DNA of 64,000 bases from Rhodovulum sulfidophilum DSM 1374 (GTDB lineage Bacteria > Pseudomonadota > Alphaproteobacteria > Rhodobacterales > Rhodobacteraceae): NCBI RefSeq assembly GCF_001633165.1, contig NZ_CP015418.1, positions 2,170,001-2,234,000 on the forward strand, written 5' to 3'. This document shows, piece after piece, positions 1-8,812 of the stretch. The position numbers were made by a program, and so were the translations under genes. The notes below the pieces were generated by a model. The model saw only the letters and a list, made by a program, of their open reading frames with translations. It ran no database searches and had not been told where the DNA came from. How positions within the stretch are numbered: the first letter of the stretch is position 1; each line of letters starts with the position of its first letter.

Positions 1-100
1 AAACTGCTGGTGCACCAGGCCGCTCCTTCTTCAGCGCGCGGGCAGTGCGCGCAATGATCTCCGGCGTGTGTCTGTATCGACCCAGCTGAATCTGCTCAGG

Positions 101-922
101 TTAAGCCGCTAATGTGAATGCCTCGGCAGGCGTGCGCATGGCAAGGGCCTGATGAGGGCGGCGTTTGTTGTAGAAGCTGATCCAGTCACCGATGACGCGC
201 ATCGCGTGCTGGATGGTCTCAAAACGGTGGCGATGCACGCATTGCTCCTTCAGCGTCCGGATGAAGCGTTCGACCATGCCGTTCTGGTGGGGACAGTGTG
301 GGGTGATGAACTCCTGCTTCAGACCGTAGCTGCGGGCGATCTTGGTGAAGTGGTGGCTGGTGAAGACCAGACCGTTGTCCGACCTCAGCAGGAACTCTTT
401 CTCGACCTTGCCCAAAGTGCCGAACCTGGCGATCAGGGCGTGCTCGAGGGCGGCGCTGGCGGTCGTGGCTTTGCCGGACTTCGACAGATGCCAGCCCAGC
501 AACTCTCGGTTGTGGCAGTCGATCACCAACGCCAAGGAAGCCCAGCCGTCCTTGCCCGTCCAGATACGGGCGAGATCCGTCGACCAGCGCTCGTTCGGCG
601 CAGCCGCAACCGACGGCACGGCCTGGATGCGAGGCCGCATGCCCACGGCACGCTTGCGCACCTGCCAGCCCTTGATCTGGAAGATCCGCTGCACGGTGTT
701 CTTGTTGAACCCCAGGAGCCAAGCCACGGTCCGATAGCCAAAGGACGGCTCTTCCTCGATCAGCTTCTTGATCGGCTCGGAAAAGCGGGCCTCGACCTTA
801 GGCGCAGCCTTCACCGGCTTGTAGTAGACCGTCCGCCTCGGGATGCCGAACCAGGCACACAGCTTGGCGACGGACACAACGACGCCCTCGGCAATGAGGC
901 CCTGCTGGGTGCGACGGATCAA
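101..922 (-). CDS. IS3-family OrfB (DDE transposase catalytic part)
   Basis: The 273-residue product has an HTH_21-like N-terminus followed by an rve integrase core. The three catalytic acidic residues are visible: Asp in STDLARIW, Asp in LRSDNGLVF and Glu in GMVERFIRTLKE. A C-terminal RRPHQAL motif is typical of the family. The frame is open and full length, so the element may be active. The lone start would be TTG at 922, but expression as an OrfAB fusion by -1 frameshift is more likely. Confidence 0.92.
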   Translation of the reverse strand: MIRRTQQGLIAEGVVVSVAKLCAWFGIPRRTVYYKPVKAAPKVEARFSEPIKKLIEEEPSFGYRTVAWLLGFNKNTVQRIFQIKGWQVRKRAVGMRPRIQAVPSVAAAPNERWSTDLARIWTGKDGWASLALVIDCHNRELLGWHLSKSGKATTASAALEHALIARFGTLGKVEKEFLLRSDNGLVFTSHHFTKIARSYGLKQEFITPHCPHQNGMVERFIRTLKEQCVHRHRFETIQHAMRVIGDWISFYNKRRPHQALAMRTPAEAFTLAA

Positions 923-1236
923 TTCCCGTCCTGCGCATCCAGCAGGGCCTGCAGCTTTTTTCGCGCCCGCAGCTCCAGCATCGCCTCTCCATAGGCTTCC
1001 TGCAGGTCCCGGAGCTGCTTCTCGTATTGCTCGCGGATGTCGAGCGGGTTGGCGCGCAGCGAGTTCTCCATGCCGCGCTTGGCATCCTCGACCCAGCCCT
1101 CGATCTCGGAGGGCGTCAGGTCGAAGGACCGGCTTGCCTCCGACGCGGTCGTCTTGCCTTGGATGATCTCGATGACGAGCGCCGTTTTACGCTTCGCCGT
1201 CAACCGCTTGATGCTGTCGTCCATCGTCTTACTCAT
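919..1236 (-). CDS. IS3-family OrfA (transposase helix-turn-helix subunit)
   Basis: This 105-residue protein has an N-terminal helix-turn-helix (KTTASEASRSFDLTPSEIEGW) and a C-terminal leucine-rich helix, as in IS3 OrfA proteins that bind the element's ends. Near its end the codons CGA AAA AAG (956-961 region) form an A-AAA-AAG slippery heptamer, the standard signal for -1 frameshifting into orfB. The -1 frame is open from there into orfB. The stop codon overlaps a TTG that could start OrfB alone. OrfA alone usually represses, while the OrfAB fusion is the transposase. Confidence 0.88.
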   Translation of the reverse strand: MSKTMDDSIKRLTAKRKTALVIEIIQGKTTASEASRSFDLTPSEIEGWVEDAKRGMENSLRANPLDIREQYEKQLRDLQEAYGEAMLELRARKKLQALLDAQDGN

Positions 1237-1440
1237 GGCTACGTTCTCCCTTGTAGCATGAGCAGGTTTTCAGTGGGTCGATACAATCTGCGCGGTCGGC
1301 GAAAACTCGAGCCAGCCTGGTGGGCTCCGAGCGGGTTCGCCGCCATCTCCACCGCCGCGCTCGATCCGGCCCACCGTCCGGCGTCTCCCGCGGTCCCCGC
1401 GCTTATCGGGTCCGGGTCCCCATCAAGTCTGCCGCGCCGG

Positions 1441-2358
1441 CTATTCCGCCTCTGCCGGCGCGACAGAGTCCATCTCTGCAATCGTCTGAAACTCGGACAG
1501 GAATTCCGGTCGCGTCTGCATGAGGTAGCGAACGACCCTGGCGTTCCCAAGCAGCTTGCTGATGTAGGCTTTGATCACGGTCAGATGCAGGTGATCCTGG
1601 CCGTAGGTGTCCTGGATCGAGGCGATTCCCTCCTGCAGGCGGGCCAACTCCTGTTCCATCCGCGCCATCGCCTCGGGCGTGATGCCCTTCACCTTCTTCG
1701 GCTTGGACGCGTCGACCAGCTGCGCCTGCGGCGTGCCAGCGAGGATCGCCTTCACGTAGGCGACGGAGTAGTTGTTGGCGTTGACCAGCAGTTCGGCCGC
1801 CTCGATCTGGCGCATGGTCTTCATCTTGCGGAGCGCGTCGAACACGGCGCCCGTAGCTGGCTTGTCTTTCAGAATCGCAATGGCTTCCTCGGCGATGCCA
1901 TCGAGAAGCTTGATCTTCTTCTGGATGCTGCGCGTGCCGAGATCGAGCGCGGCTGCGATCTTCTCCTCGGGTACGCCGCGCTCGATTGCCTTCCGGATCA
2001 TCCTGTGCTCCTGGATCGGCGCAAGGCGACTGACCTGCCGGTTGTAGGTGAACGCCTCGTCGTCGGTGGACACGAGGCACTCCACCTCCTGCACGCCGTC
2101 ATCCTTCAAGGCCTCGATCCGCAGGTGCCCGTCGAGCAACAACCAGGTGGCGGATTTGTCGGGGTTCGGGACGACCACCGGCGGTTCGACGATCCCGATC
2201 TGGGCGATGGAGGCGACGATCTGCCGGTACTTTCGACTGGCTTTTGCGCTCTTGCCGAGGGCTCGCAGGGGCAAGATCACGTCGATCGGCAGGGTGACAC
2301 AGTCAGCTTCGAAGCCGTGATTGACGCTGGCCGGGCGTTTGTCCGCGGCCCGTTTCAT
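1441..2358 (-). CDS. ParB-like / RepB C-terminal-type DNA-binding protein B
   Basis: The 305-residue protein has a ParB N-terminal fold with a box resembling the ParB nucleotide-binding motif (LLLDGHLRIEAL), then a helix-turn-helix region (EKIAAALDLGTRSIQKKIKLL) and a helical C-terminus. It resembles proteins annotated as plasmid partitioning RepB C-terminal domain proteins. The start at 2358 is chosen because its ATG overlaps the TGA of the preceding gene (ATGA). Upstream in-frame Met codons lie inside that gene. It is the third gene of a recombinase-ParB-ParB operon with no ParA. Function is inferred only: DNA binding or CTP-dependent clamping to help the recombinase or segregation. Confidence 0.78.
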   Translation of the reverse strand: MKRAADKRPASVNHGFEADCVTLPIDVILPLRALGKSAKASRKYRQIVASIAQIGIVEPPVVVPNPDKSATWLLLDGHLRIEALKDDGVQEVECLVSTDDEAFTYNRQVSRLAPIQEHRMIRKAIERGVPEEKIAAALDLGTRSIQKKIKLLDGIAEEAIAILKDKPATGAVFDALRKMKTMRQIEAAELLVNANNYSVAYVKAILAGTPQAQLVDASKPKKVKGITPEAMARMEQELARLQEGIASIQDTYGQDHLHLTVIKAYISKLLGNARVVRYLMQTRPEFLSEFQTIAEMDSVAPAEAE

Positions 2359-3266
2359 GACGAGGGTCCACTGGTGACCGCTTGGGCGAGATCGGCGGGC
2401 ATCGTCTCCAGACCCTCGGCCCGCAGCAGCGTCATGAAGTGCTCGTCCGCGCAAAGCTTCCGGAACGCCTCCCGCACGAAAATGAGCCGGCTCTGCGCGA
2501 GTTCGGCCTTCTTGATCAGCAGTTTCTGACGTGCCGCCTCCTGCTGATAGGCTCGGACAAGTCCCTCGCTGGTCAGCGCGCGTTTCGCCACCCTCCGCCC
2601 GAGTGCATTGCTCTTGATCTGGTGGGGCCCGCGGAGCTCGCGCTGCTGGATCAGGCGGCGCACAAGCGTCAGTTTTCGACCACGCAGCTTTTTCTGAGTA
2701 TAGGCGTCCATCAGCGCCTTCTGCGCGCCCTTGGCGTCGGTCTTGGAGATCTCGATGGCCAGATTGAGCGGCAGCAGTCCGGTCTCCACGGCGGAGACCA
2801 GGCGCTCCTCACCCTTCTCGAGCAGCCCGGCGATCATGTTCACGTATTCGTAGGAGACCCCGATCTTTTCGCCGATCTGGCGGTCGTTGTAGCCGCGTTC
2901 GCGAAGCGAGCCGATCTCGCGCATCAGATCGATCGGGTTGTGCTGTCGCCTTGCGCAGTTCTCCACGAGGCTCATGACGAGGCAATCGCTCTCGTCGGCT
3001 TCGATCACGATGGCTGGGATCTGGTCCTGCTTGAGCTCGATGAAGGCCTCGAGGCGGCCTTGACCACAGACGAGGTCATACTCCTGCGGGTCCGTCCCGG
3101 CGCGCGGGGCCACGGTGATCGGCCGCTTCAGACCGATGCGGGCGATGTTCTCCACCATCGCCTCGAAGGTGCGCCGATTTCGGACGCGAGGGTTGAGGAT
3201 CCGGATCCGGTCACAAGGGATCAGGGTCACCTGCTTCTGGCTGGTCGGCTCCATGTCATCGGGCAT
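2355..3266 (-). CDS. ParB/RepB/Spo0J-family protein A
   Basis: The 303-residue protein shows ParB box-like motifs: VCGQGRLEAF in place of GERRxRA, and LVENCARRQHNPIDL matching the second ParB box. An HTH follows (YNDRQIGEKIGVSYEYVNMI) and a RepB-type helical C-terminus. The start at 3266 shares a base with the recombinase stop (TGATG), indicating translational coupling. The family acts as DNA-sliding clamps in plasmid segregation. No ParA ATPase is nearby, so a partition role is doubtful and a role with the linked recombinase is equally possible. Confidence 0.82.
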   Translation of the reverse strand: MPDDMEPTSQKQVTLIPCDRIRILNPRVRNRRTFEAMVENIARIGLKRPITVAPRAGTDPQEYDLVCGQGRLEAFIELKQDQIPAIVIEADESDCLVMSLVENCARRQHNPIDLMREIGSLRERGYNDRQIGEKIGVSYEYVNMIAGLLEKGEERLVSAVETGLLPLNLAIEISKTDAKGAQKALMDAYTQKKLRGRKLTLVRRLIQQRELRGPHQIKSNALGRRVAKRALTSEGLVRAYQQEAARQKLLIKKAELAQSRLIFVREAFRKLCADEHFMTLLRAEGLETMPADLAQAVTSGPSS

Positions 3267-4837
3267 CACGCCACCTCCGTGATCCTGGCCCGCGAGGCGA
3301 GCGCGTAGAAGAAATCGAGCGTGTCGAACCGGTACGCATCGAGCGCGAGCCCGTTCTGCTCGGCGAATTTCAGTTTCCCGAAAGTCATGTCGATGCTGGG
3401 TAGCACGTAGTAGTCGCGCGGCGCCTCGTTCACCTCGTCCATGCGCACGGCGATCGTGATGTCCGGCACGAGGCCGGTGTCGAGGCGGATGCGCCACCGC
3501 AGTGACCCGGCCGCCGTCGCCGCGCAGCGGGCCAGCACGATGGACAGGGTGAACTCGTCGTTGACGCGAAGCAGATCGGTCTCCGGGTCCTGGACAGCCC
3601 GCCCGCCGTGCCGCGTGACCCCGGCGATGATCTCGGCCACGACCTGTGGATGCGCCTGTCGCAGAGCGCGGTTGATCTCGATGTAGCTGTAGTCGCGGTC
3701 TGGCTCGTAGCCGATCAGCCGGTAGGCGCGGAGCAGGCTGCCGAAGCGGCTGCGATAGGCGCTCGAGGACGGAAGATCATCCGCCTCGTCGATGATCAGC
3801 CCCGAGAGCATGCCTTGCCGCTTGAGGATCGCGCGCAAGGCATCGAGCAGTTCCTCGTCGGAAAAATGACGGCTGCGGGCATCGACGATTTCCCGGGCCC
3901 GCAGGAAAAGGGCCTTGTCGACGATAGCCGGGAACGCGCCCTCCGCTCGGATCCACATGTCCCGAGGGTTCACGACACGACGCTGCTTCAGCTTGAACGA
4001 CACCTTGTTGAAGACGTTGTTCCCGATGTACTTTTCGTTGGTCAGAACTTGATGGACGGTCGCCCGGGTCCAAGGCCGATCAAGGTCGGTCCGGTGTCCT
4101 TCGCCGTTCAGAACCTCCGCGATCTCGCGCTCCGGCCGCCCCTCGTTGACGAACATCTCGTACATGCGCTGAACGACCCGCTGCTCTTCTTCGGGGCCGG
4201 GCACCAGGATCACGCGGTCGGTCTGGAGGCTCTTCTGCTCGCCGCGGGACAGTTCTCCCTTCGGATTGCCGTGCTCGTCGATCAGCACGCGACGCAGCCC
4301 GTATCCAGCGGCACCGCCCTGGCGATAGCCCAGCTCGACGAGCCGGCACTGCCCGGCGAAGACCTTCACCGACAACTCGCGGCTGTACTCGCCGGCCATC
4401 ACGCGCTTCACGGTCTTCAGCAGGTTCGAGCCGATGCTGCCGTCGTTCTCGAACTGCTCGCCGCAATAATGGACCCGGATGCCGGCGCGGGAGCAGACGT
4501 GCTCATGATAGGCGCCCTCGTCGGCGTCCTGAAACCTGCCCCAGCGGCTGACGTCATAGACGAGGATCGCCTTGAAATCGGCTTGGCCCGACTGAACCTC
4601 GGCCATCAGGCTCTGCAGCGCCTCCCGGCCATCGAGCCGTAGGCCGGAGCGCCCTGAGTCTTCGAAAGACCGCAGGATCGTGAGTCCACGGGCTTCGGCA
4701 TACTTGCGAATGACGTCCAGCTGGTTTTCGGTCGAGTATCTCTGGTGGTCTGTCGACATCCGGACGTAGGCGATAGCTGGGACGTCTTGCTCGACCGCCG
4801 TGCTGCCCGTTTCGGTATTGCCGCTTTGACCTGCCAT
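3266..4837 (-). CDS. large serine recombinase, resolvase N-terminal domain
   Basis: The 523-residue protein has a resolvase/invertase catalytic domain at about residues 20-165: Ser28 in YVRMSTDHQ is the likely nucleophile, with supporting Arg in SGRSGLRLDGRE and YDVSRWGRF. A Recombinase domain with DRPWTRATVHQVLTNEKYIGN follows. Unlike typical large serine recombinases, no Cys-rich zinc ribbon is visible. The region PSSSAYRSRFGSLLRAYRLI resembles repeats found beside HNH homing nucleases. It is first in an operon with two ParB-like genes. It probably mobilises or inverts DNA; its att sites were not identified. Confidence 0.88.
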   Translation of the reverse strand: MAGQSGNTETGSTAVEQDVPAIAYVRMSTDHQRYSTENQLDVIRKYAEARGLTILRSFEDSGRSGLRLDGREALQSLMAEVQSGQADFKAILVYDVSRWGRFQDADEGAYHEHVCSRAGIRVHYCGEQFENDGSIGSNLLKTVKRVMAGEYSRELSVKVFAGQCRLVELGYRQGGAAGYGLRRVLIDEHGNPKGELSRGEQKSLQTDRVILVPGPEEEQRVVQRMYEMFVNEGRPEREIAEVLNGEGHRTDLDRPWTRATVHQVLTNEKYIGNNVFNKVSFKLKQRRVVNPRDMWIRAEGAFPAIVDKALFLRAREIVDARSRHFSDEELLDALRAILKRQGMLSGLIIDEADDLPSSSAYRSRFGSLLRAYRLIGYEPDRDYSYIEINRALRQAHPQVVAEIIAGVTRHGGRAVQDPETDLLRVNDEFTLSIVLARCAATAAGSLRWRIRLDTGLVPDITIAVRMDEVNEAPRDYYVLPSIDMTFGKLKFAEQNGLALDAYRFDTLDFFYALASRARITEVA

Positions 4838-5083
4838 TCACCGTGCCCCTGTTCACAACGCGAAGTCCCGGCCAGCCCGTTGCGGGTGCCGCGCTGTGCC
4901 TCGGCGGGCGGCCAGTCGCATTGGCCCTCTCATGCGTCCATGCGCCGGCGTTCCGGTTCTGCCGTTCATATTCCTCACCTTCGGAAGTGCGGATGCCCGC
5001 CGCAGCTTTCCGGACCGGTCCGTCACGGGCACAGACGGATTCTGCGGTTTTCATGTCTCTCCAGACATTTAGCGGAGAAACAC

Positions 5084-5395
5084 ATGAAGATGCGGATGAA
5101 GATGGGCACAGTTGTGCCGAAGATGGGCATATTTGTGCACCCCGAGGATGTTCCGGGCGATTATCGCGCGGCCGTGGCGATGGCGTTGCACGCAGAGCTC
5201 GGATCGACCCACCGAGCGATCAAGTCCGCCATGCGATGGACCGGCGCGAGCGAGCGAACGGTGAAATACTGGTTCGCGGGCGAGCGTGGGCCGAGCGGCG
5301 AGCACCTGGTGTCGCTCGCGCGGCATTCAGACGTTGTGCTGGTTCTGCTGCTGACGATGGCAGATCGCCTGGTTCTCGAGGAGGGAGAAGGGTAG
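5084..5395 (+). CDS. small helix-turn-helix protein, function unknown
   Basis: This 103-residue protein starts at an ATG preceded by AGCGGAGAAA. The core around HRAIKSAMRWTGASERTVKYWF reads as a helix-turn-helix, and its tail is hydrophobic then acidic. It is divergent from the recombinase operon, about 246 bp away, so it may regulate the shared intergenic region. I recognise no named family. The Met-rich start (MKMRMKMG) gives several possible initiation codons. Confidence 0.6.
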   Translation: MKMRMKMGTVVPKMGIFVHPEDVPGDYRAAVAMALHAELGSTHRAIKSAMRWTGASERTVKYWFAGERGPSGEHLVSLARHSDVVLVLLLTMADRLVLEEGEG

Positions 5396-5424
5396 GCAGG
5401 ACCGCCGCCCGGCGAGCGTGGCCC

Positions 5425-5459
5425 TTGTTTCGTGTTCGATATTGGTTATCTTGAACACG
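5425..5459 (+). promoter_or_regulatory. inverted-repeat operator/promoter of parD
   Basis: CGTGTTC (5431-5437) and GAACACG (5453-5459) form a perfect 7-bp inverted repeat separated by 15 bp, just upstream of the antitoxin start at 5480. A -35-like TTGTTT and -10-like TTATCT overlap it. RHH antitoxins usually bind such palindromes to autoregulate. Binding is inferred, not shown. Confidence 0.5.
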
Positions 5460-5479
5460 CACGATGTAGGGTGATCGCC

Positions 5480-5731
5480 ATGTCTCGGGCCACCACCATG
5501 ACCGTGCGCGTCAGCGGCGCGCTCAGCGAGTTCGCCGCGGCCAATGTCGGCGAGGACGGCGCCTACGAGAATGTCAGCGAGTACATCCGAGATTTGATCC
5601 GCCGCGACAAGGAGCGCGTCGAGCGTGAAGCCTTTGATCGGCTGAAGGCCGAACTGAACCGCGCCTTCGCCGCGCCCGAGGACAGCTACAAGCCTATTCC
5701 TTTGAAAAACTCGGCTTTGCGGCCGCACTGA
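5480..5731 (+). pseudogene. parD: ParD-family antitoxin, C-terminus displaced by IS remnant
   Basis: The frame encodes a ribbon-helix-helix antitoxin (MTVRVSGALSEFAAANV, ENVSEYIRDLIRRD) and stays normal up to EDSYKP. It then runs into IS1182-derived sequence and stops after PLKNSALRPH. The missing native tail, LTAAEVIARNRT and a TGA, is found intact at about 6769-6807, directly before parE. The antitoxin was thus split near its C-terminus. The DNA-binding part could still fold, but the toxin-binding tail is altered. Confidence 0.8.
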
Positions 5732-6768
5732 TCTGCGCTCTGAATTTGCGGCGTCCGTGCCGACCCTTCCTCAGCAGGCGGTTTGCGGAACCGGGAGCAG
5801 CTTTGCGAGCTTCCGAAGGTTCTGGGCGGTGGCTGCGAGGTGGAATTCATCGCGTGCGCCGTTCGGTCCTTGTAATCGGAGACGGCTGAGGCCCAAGATG
5901 CGCTTCAAGTGCGCGAACAGCATCTCGACCTTCTTTCGCAGTTTGCAGGAGATCGCGTATTCGGGGGGGGCTGGGCAATCGCACGCGCCCGATGCCGGGA
6001 TGGTTCGAAGGTCGACCGGAGGACCTTGCGCGAGGGCTCCTTGGGACAGCAGCGGACTTTCAACTCGCAGGCATCGCAATCGGCCTTGCTGGCCCGGTAG
6101 CGGAGCATGCTGTCCTCATCGGGCTTCTTCTCACGAGGGGTGTGAAGGGCCGTCGGCTTTGCTTCAGCTCCTTGCCGCCCGGGCAGGTGTAGAGGCCGCT
6201 CTCCGCATCATAGGTGAAGTCGGCGCGCTCGAACGTTCCGTCCTTGCGCCCCGACTTGTCGAATACCGGGATATGTGGCGCGATCCCTCGCTGCCGGTCC
6301 AGCCAGTCCAGCATGACGCCGGTGCCGTATGCCGTGTCGGCGATCAGCCGCTCCGGTACGATGCCAAAGGTATCCTCCCCCGGTTGATCATGGTCTGCAC
6401 CGATCCAACCTCGGCTTGGCGGATCGCCCGGGTGGCCTCCACGTCGAGGATCACGCCGTTGTCGGTGTCGATCAGGTAGTTGGTGGAATAGGCAAAATAG
6501 GCCGGCCCTCCACGGGCCCCGGTCCATTGTGAGGCTGGATCGGAATGCGAGGTGAACTTCGGCTCGACCGGGCTTGCTGCGCCGAAGGCGTTCGTGCATT
6601 CCTCGAACCAGTGGCGTTCATGCACTCACCGTCGAGCGTTTCTAGGTACTCCCTGACAGCCCGTGGCGCGTCTTCAGGATCGATCCTGTCGGGATGCCAG
6701 TCCGATTTCGGCGTCGAGTTCTGCCGGTTCGCGTCAGCCTGGATGACGCTGGCATCCGCAGCAAGCCG
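5700..6768 (-). mobile_element. IS1182-family remnant, 5'-truncated and frameshifted
   Basis: Minus-strand fragments in several frames together match the IS1182-family transposase. They read, in order, ADASVIQADANRQ (near 6750), AYSTNYLIDTDNGVIL, ADTAYGTGVMLDWL, YRASKADCDACELKVRC and KKVEMLFAHLKRILGL, to QTAC at 5771. The N-terminal third of the gene is absent and there are at least three frame breaks, so it is dead. It sits inside parD. AAGCC occurs at both junctions, though parD itself explains at least one copy. Confidence 0.8.
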
Positions 6769-6811
6769 CTGACTGCCGCCGAGGTGATCGCCCGGAACCG
6801 GACCTGACCCG

Positions 6812-7122
6812 ATGGCGATCCGGGTCCAGGAGGCGGCTTCCGTCCGTCTCGACGAGATCTACCGATACACGCGTGACATGTGGGGCGAGGCGCAGGCCGA
6901 GACCTACATCACCGGCTTGTTCGCAGCATTCGAGCAGATCGAAACGCGGATGTGCATTCGCGGGCCGTGCCCGTCGAATTCGGGGTGGAAGGGTACTTCT
7001 TCCGGTACGAGCGGCATTTCGCGTATTGGAGGCACCTTTCGAATGGCGATATCGGTATTGTCACGATCCTCCACGAGCGGATGCACCAGATTGATCGTTT
7101 CAAGGAAGATTTCTTCGGATAA
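6812..7122 (+). pseudogene. parE: ParE-family toxin, frameshifted
   Basis: The start (MAIRVQEAASVRLDEIYRYTRDMW) is typical RelE/ParE toxin sequence. At about 6947-6949 the frame is lost. The expected continuation, HSRAVPVEFGVEGYFFRYE to RFKEDFFG, follows in another frame and ends at 7122. Restoring one base near ACGCGGATG would rejoin the halves. The toxin is therefore inactivated, consistent with damage to its antitoxin. Toxins of this family poison gyrase or translation. Confidence 0.82.
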
Positions 7123-7639
7123 AGTTCGGTGCGAAGACCATTCTCCAAGGCCCTGAGCCGGCAACGGCGGACAGAATGCTCTTGGTTTGTATTTGTTTTG
7201 ATCGTGTTTCGTTTTGCAAGGAGCGCAAGCAAGCGTAGGCACAGGTGTTGGACAGAACCTCCTTTGATTCCCCGAGTTCAGAATAGATCCCGGTCGCTAC
7301 TTCCAGCAGAGTTTTCAGGCGCTCCGTTCCCTCCGCCACCAAGCCTTTTGAGGCCTGTCTCTAATCGGCGCAGATTCAAGAAATTTCCTTTATATTTTAG
7401 TGTTGTAGCGCCAGAACGGTTCTGGATGAAACGTGGTCATGCCCGAACTTACCCCACAACCCCGCTCTCTCGCCCCCACATTCTCCGGGCCTGTTAACCG
7501 CGCATCTTTCAATACGGTTTCAATAATTTGCTGAAACTGAATCGAAAATATGTCCCGCTGTTTTTCGTTCCGACCGGAGTCGTGCGTATGGCCCCAGCGA
7601 CTCGCGTCTAAATCTGTGACGTCGCGGCGCCTTCTTTGG
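7123..7639 (+). other. 517-bp stretch without a recognised gene
   Basis: Between the parE remnant and the IS5-family element I see no convincing gene on either strand. Base composition is lower in GC than the core genome and there are T-rich runs around 7190 and 7370. It is probably acquired or decayed DNA. Confidence 0.5.
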
Positions 7640-8752
7640 TCTTTTTGTGGCGTTGTTGCGCAAATCAGCGTTCGTGCTGACTGTACCCTTTCCCGTGGCC
7701 GTTCAGGCGACGGCCTCGATCTCGGCCCTGCCGAGGGCCGAGAAGCGATTCATGAATAAGCCATGTCGCGCCATTGGTCCGAGCGACAATGGCGAATGAT
7801 GCGGATCTGGATTTCGGCGGTCTGGCGGTCGGGTTCTCGTGACATGATCCGCTCACCGAAGAGCTTCAGGCGGTTCATCTGGGCCTCGACCCGACTTCGG
7901 ACATGGTCGCCGGCCCACTTCTTCCAGAGCGCCCTGCCGAGGTGCCGCGTCGCCCGCAGGATCTCGTTGCGCCCCGATGCTGCGGGGCAGTCTTCTTTCC
8001 AGGCGCGGCCGTTCCGGCGGATGGGTATGACGGCATCCGCGCCGCGCGCGATGATGGCAGTGGGGCATCGCCGCCTGTCGTATGCGCCGTCCGCGGTGAC
8101 GGTGGCACTCTCTTCATCCTCGGGAATGTGCGACAGCAGGTCGGGCAGCAGGGGACTGTCGCCCTGGCGGCTCGAAGTGAACTCGACCGAGCGTATGTCG
8201 CCGGTCTCCGTGTCCATTGCGATGTGGACCTTGCGCCATTGCCTGCGACGCGACGGCCCGTGCTTGCGAGCCAACCATTCGCCATCGCCATCGCCACGGA
8301 ACTTGATACCGGTGCTGTCGACAAGGAGGGTCAAGGGCATGCCTGAGCGGCGATAGCGTATCTGCACGCCGATCCGCGCCCGGCGTCGGCACAGCGTCGA
8401 ATAGTCCGGCACCGGCCAGTCGAGCCCAGCCATCCGGATCAGGCTCTCGACCGGCCCAACCGTTTGCCGAAGCGGAAGGCCGAAGAGCACTTTCAGCGTG
8501 AGACAGACCTGGACCGCCGCATCAGAGAACGTCTCGGGCCGCCCCCGCGTGCCGGTCTTTCCAGCCTGCCAGACTGTGCCGGGATCAAACCAGACCGAGA
8601 GCGATCCCCGCTGGCGGAGCGCGGCGTTGTATTCGGACCAGTTCGTCCTGCGATAGCGGGTGGGAGAGGGCTTCGGCATGGCATCGATCTAAAGCACGGG
8701 ATGCGCGCAATGAATCCTCCTTACCGCTTTGTGCAACAAGCCCTCTTTTTGT
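7640..8752. mobile_element. IS5-family (IS903-group) element with 9-bp target duplication
   Basis: The element spans about 7649-8743. Its ends are inverted repeats: left GGCGTTGTTGCGCAAATC and right GCTTTGTGCAACAAGCCC. It is flanked by perfect 9-bp direct repeats, TCTTTTTGT at 7640-7648 and 8744-8752. A 9-bp duplication fits the IS903 group. The intact duplication means a single, fairly recent insertion. A heavily decayed relative lies at about 46312-47272. Confidence 0.93.
7750..8679 (-). CDS. IS5-family transposase
   Basis: The 309-residue DDE transposase has LLVDSTGIKFRGDGEW-like and VTADGAYD motifs for the two Asp residues and RSRVEAQMNRLKLFGERIM for the Glu region, as in the IS903 group. 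The usual C-terminal end, MNRFSALGRAEIEAVA, is present just downstream but in another frame, after an extra stretch of roughly 40 bp. The last ~15 residues are therefore non-native. The catalytic core is complete, so activity is possible. Confidence 0.88.
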   Translation of the reverse strand: MPKPSPTRYRRTNWSEYNAALRQRGSLSVWFDPGTVWQAGKTGTRGRPETFSDAAVQVCLTLKVLFGLPLRQTVGPVESLIRMAGLDWPVPDYSTLCRRRARIGVQIRYRRSGMPLTLLVDSTGIKFRGDGDGEWLARKHGPSRRRQWRKVHIAMDTETGDIRSVEFTSSRQGDSPLLPDLLSHIPEDEESATVTADGAYDRRRCPTAIIARGADAVIPIRRNGRAWKEDCPAASGRNEILRATRHLGRALWKKWAGDHVRSRVEAQMNRLKLFGERIMSREPDRQTAEIQIRIIRHCRSDQWRDMAYS

Positions 8753-8812
8753 AGTAAAAAATTTTCCAAATCAACCGCTTGGAATGGATTGGCGTTGGTG
8801 GTGCGTCGAGTG

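Larger units (their letters stand above)
73..1285 (-). mobile_element. IS3-family insertion sequence, apparently intact
   Basis: The two tips match as imperfect inverted repeats: the left begins TGTATCGACCCAGCTG and the right ends CAGTGGGTCGATACA, each followed inward by TGAGCAG. The 1213 bp between them hold overlapping orfA and orfB on the minus strand, the usual IS3 layout and size. I see no clear target duplication: left flank ends GTGTC, right flank starts ATCTG. The element may therefore have lost one flank by rearrangement. A decayed relative of its orfB lies near 45280-45550. Confidence 0.9.

Noticed and set aside
152..994. Long plus-strand frame opposite the IS3 transposase
   Set aside because: It is antisense to a clear transposase, has no recognisable domain and reflects GC-rich codon bias.
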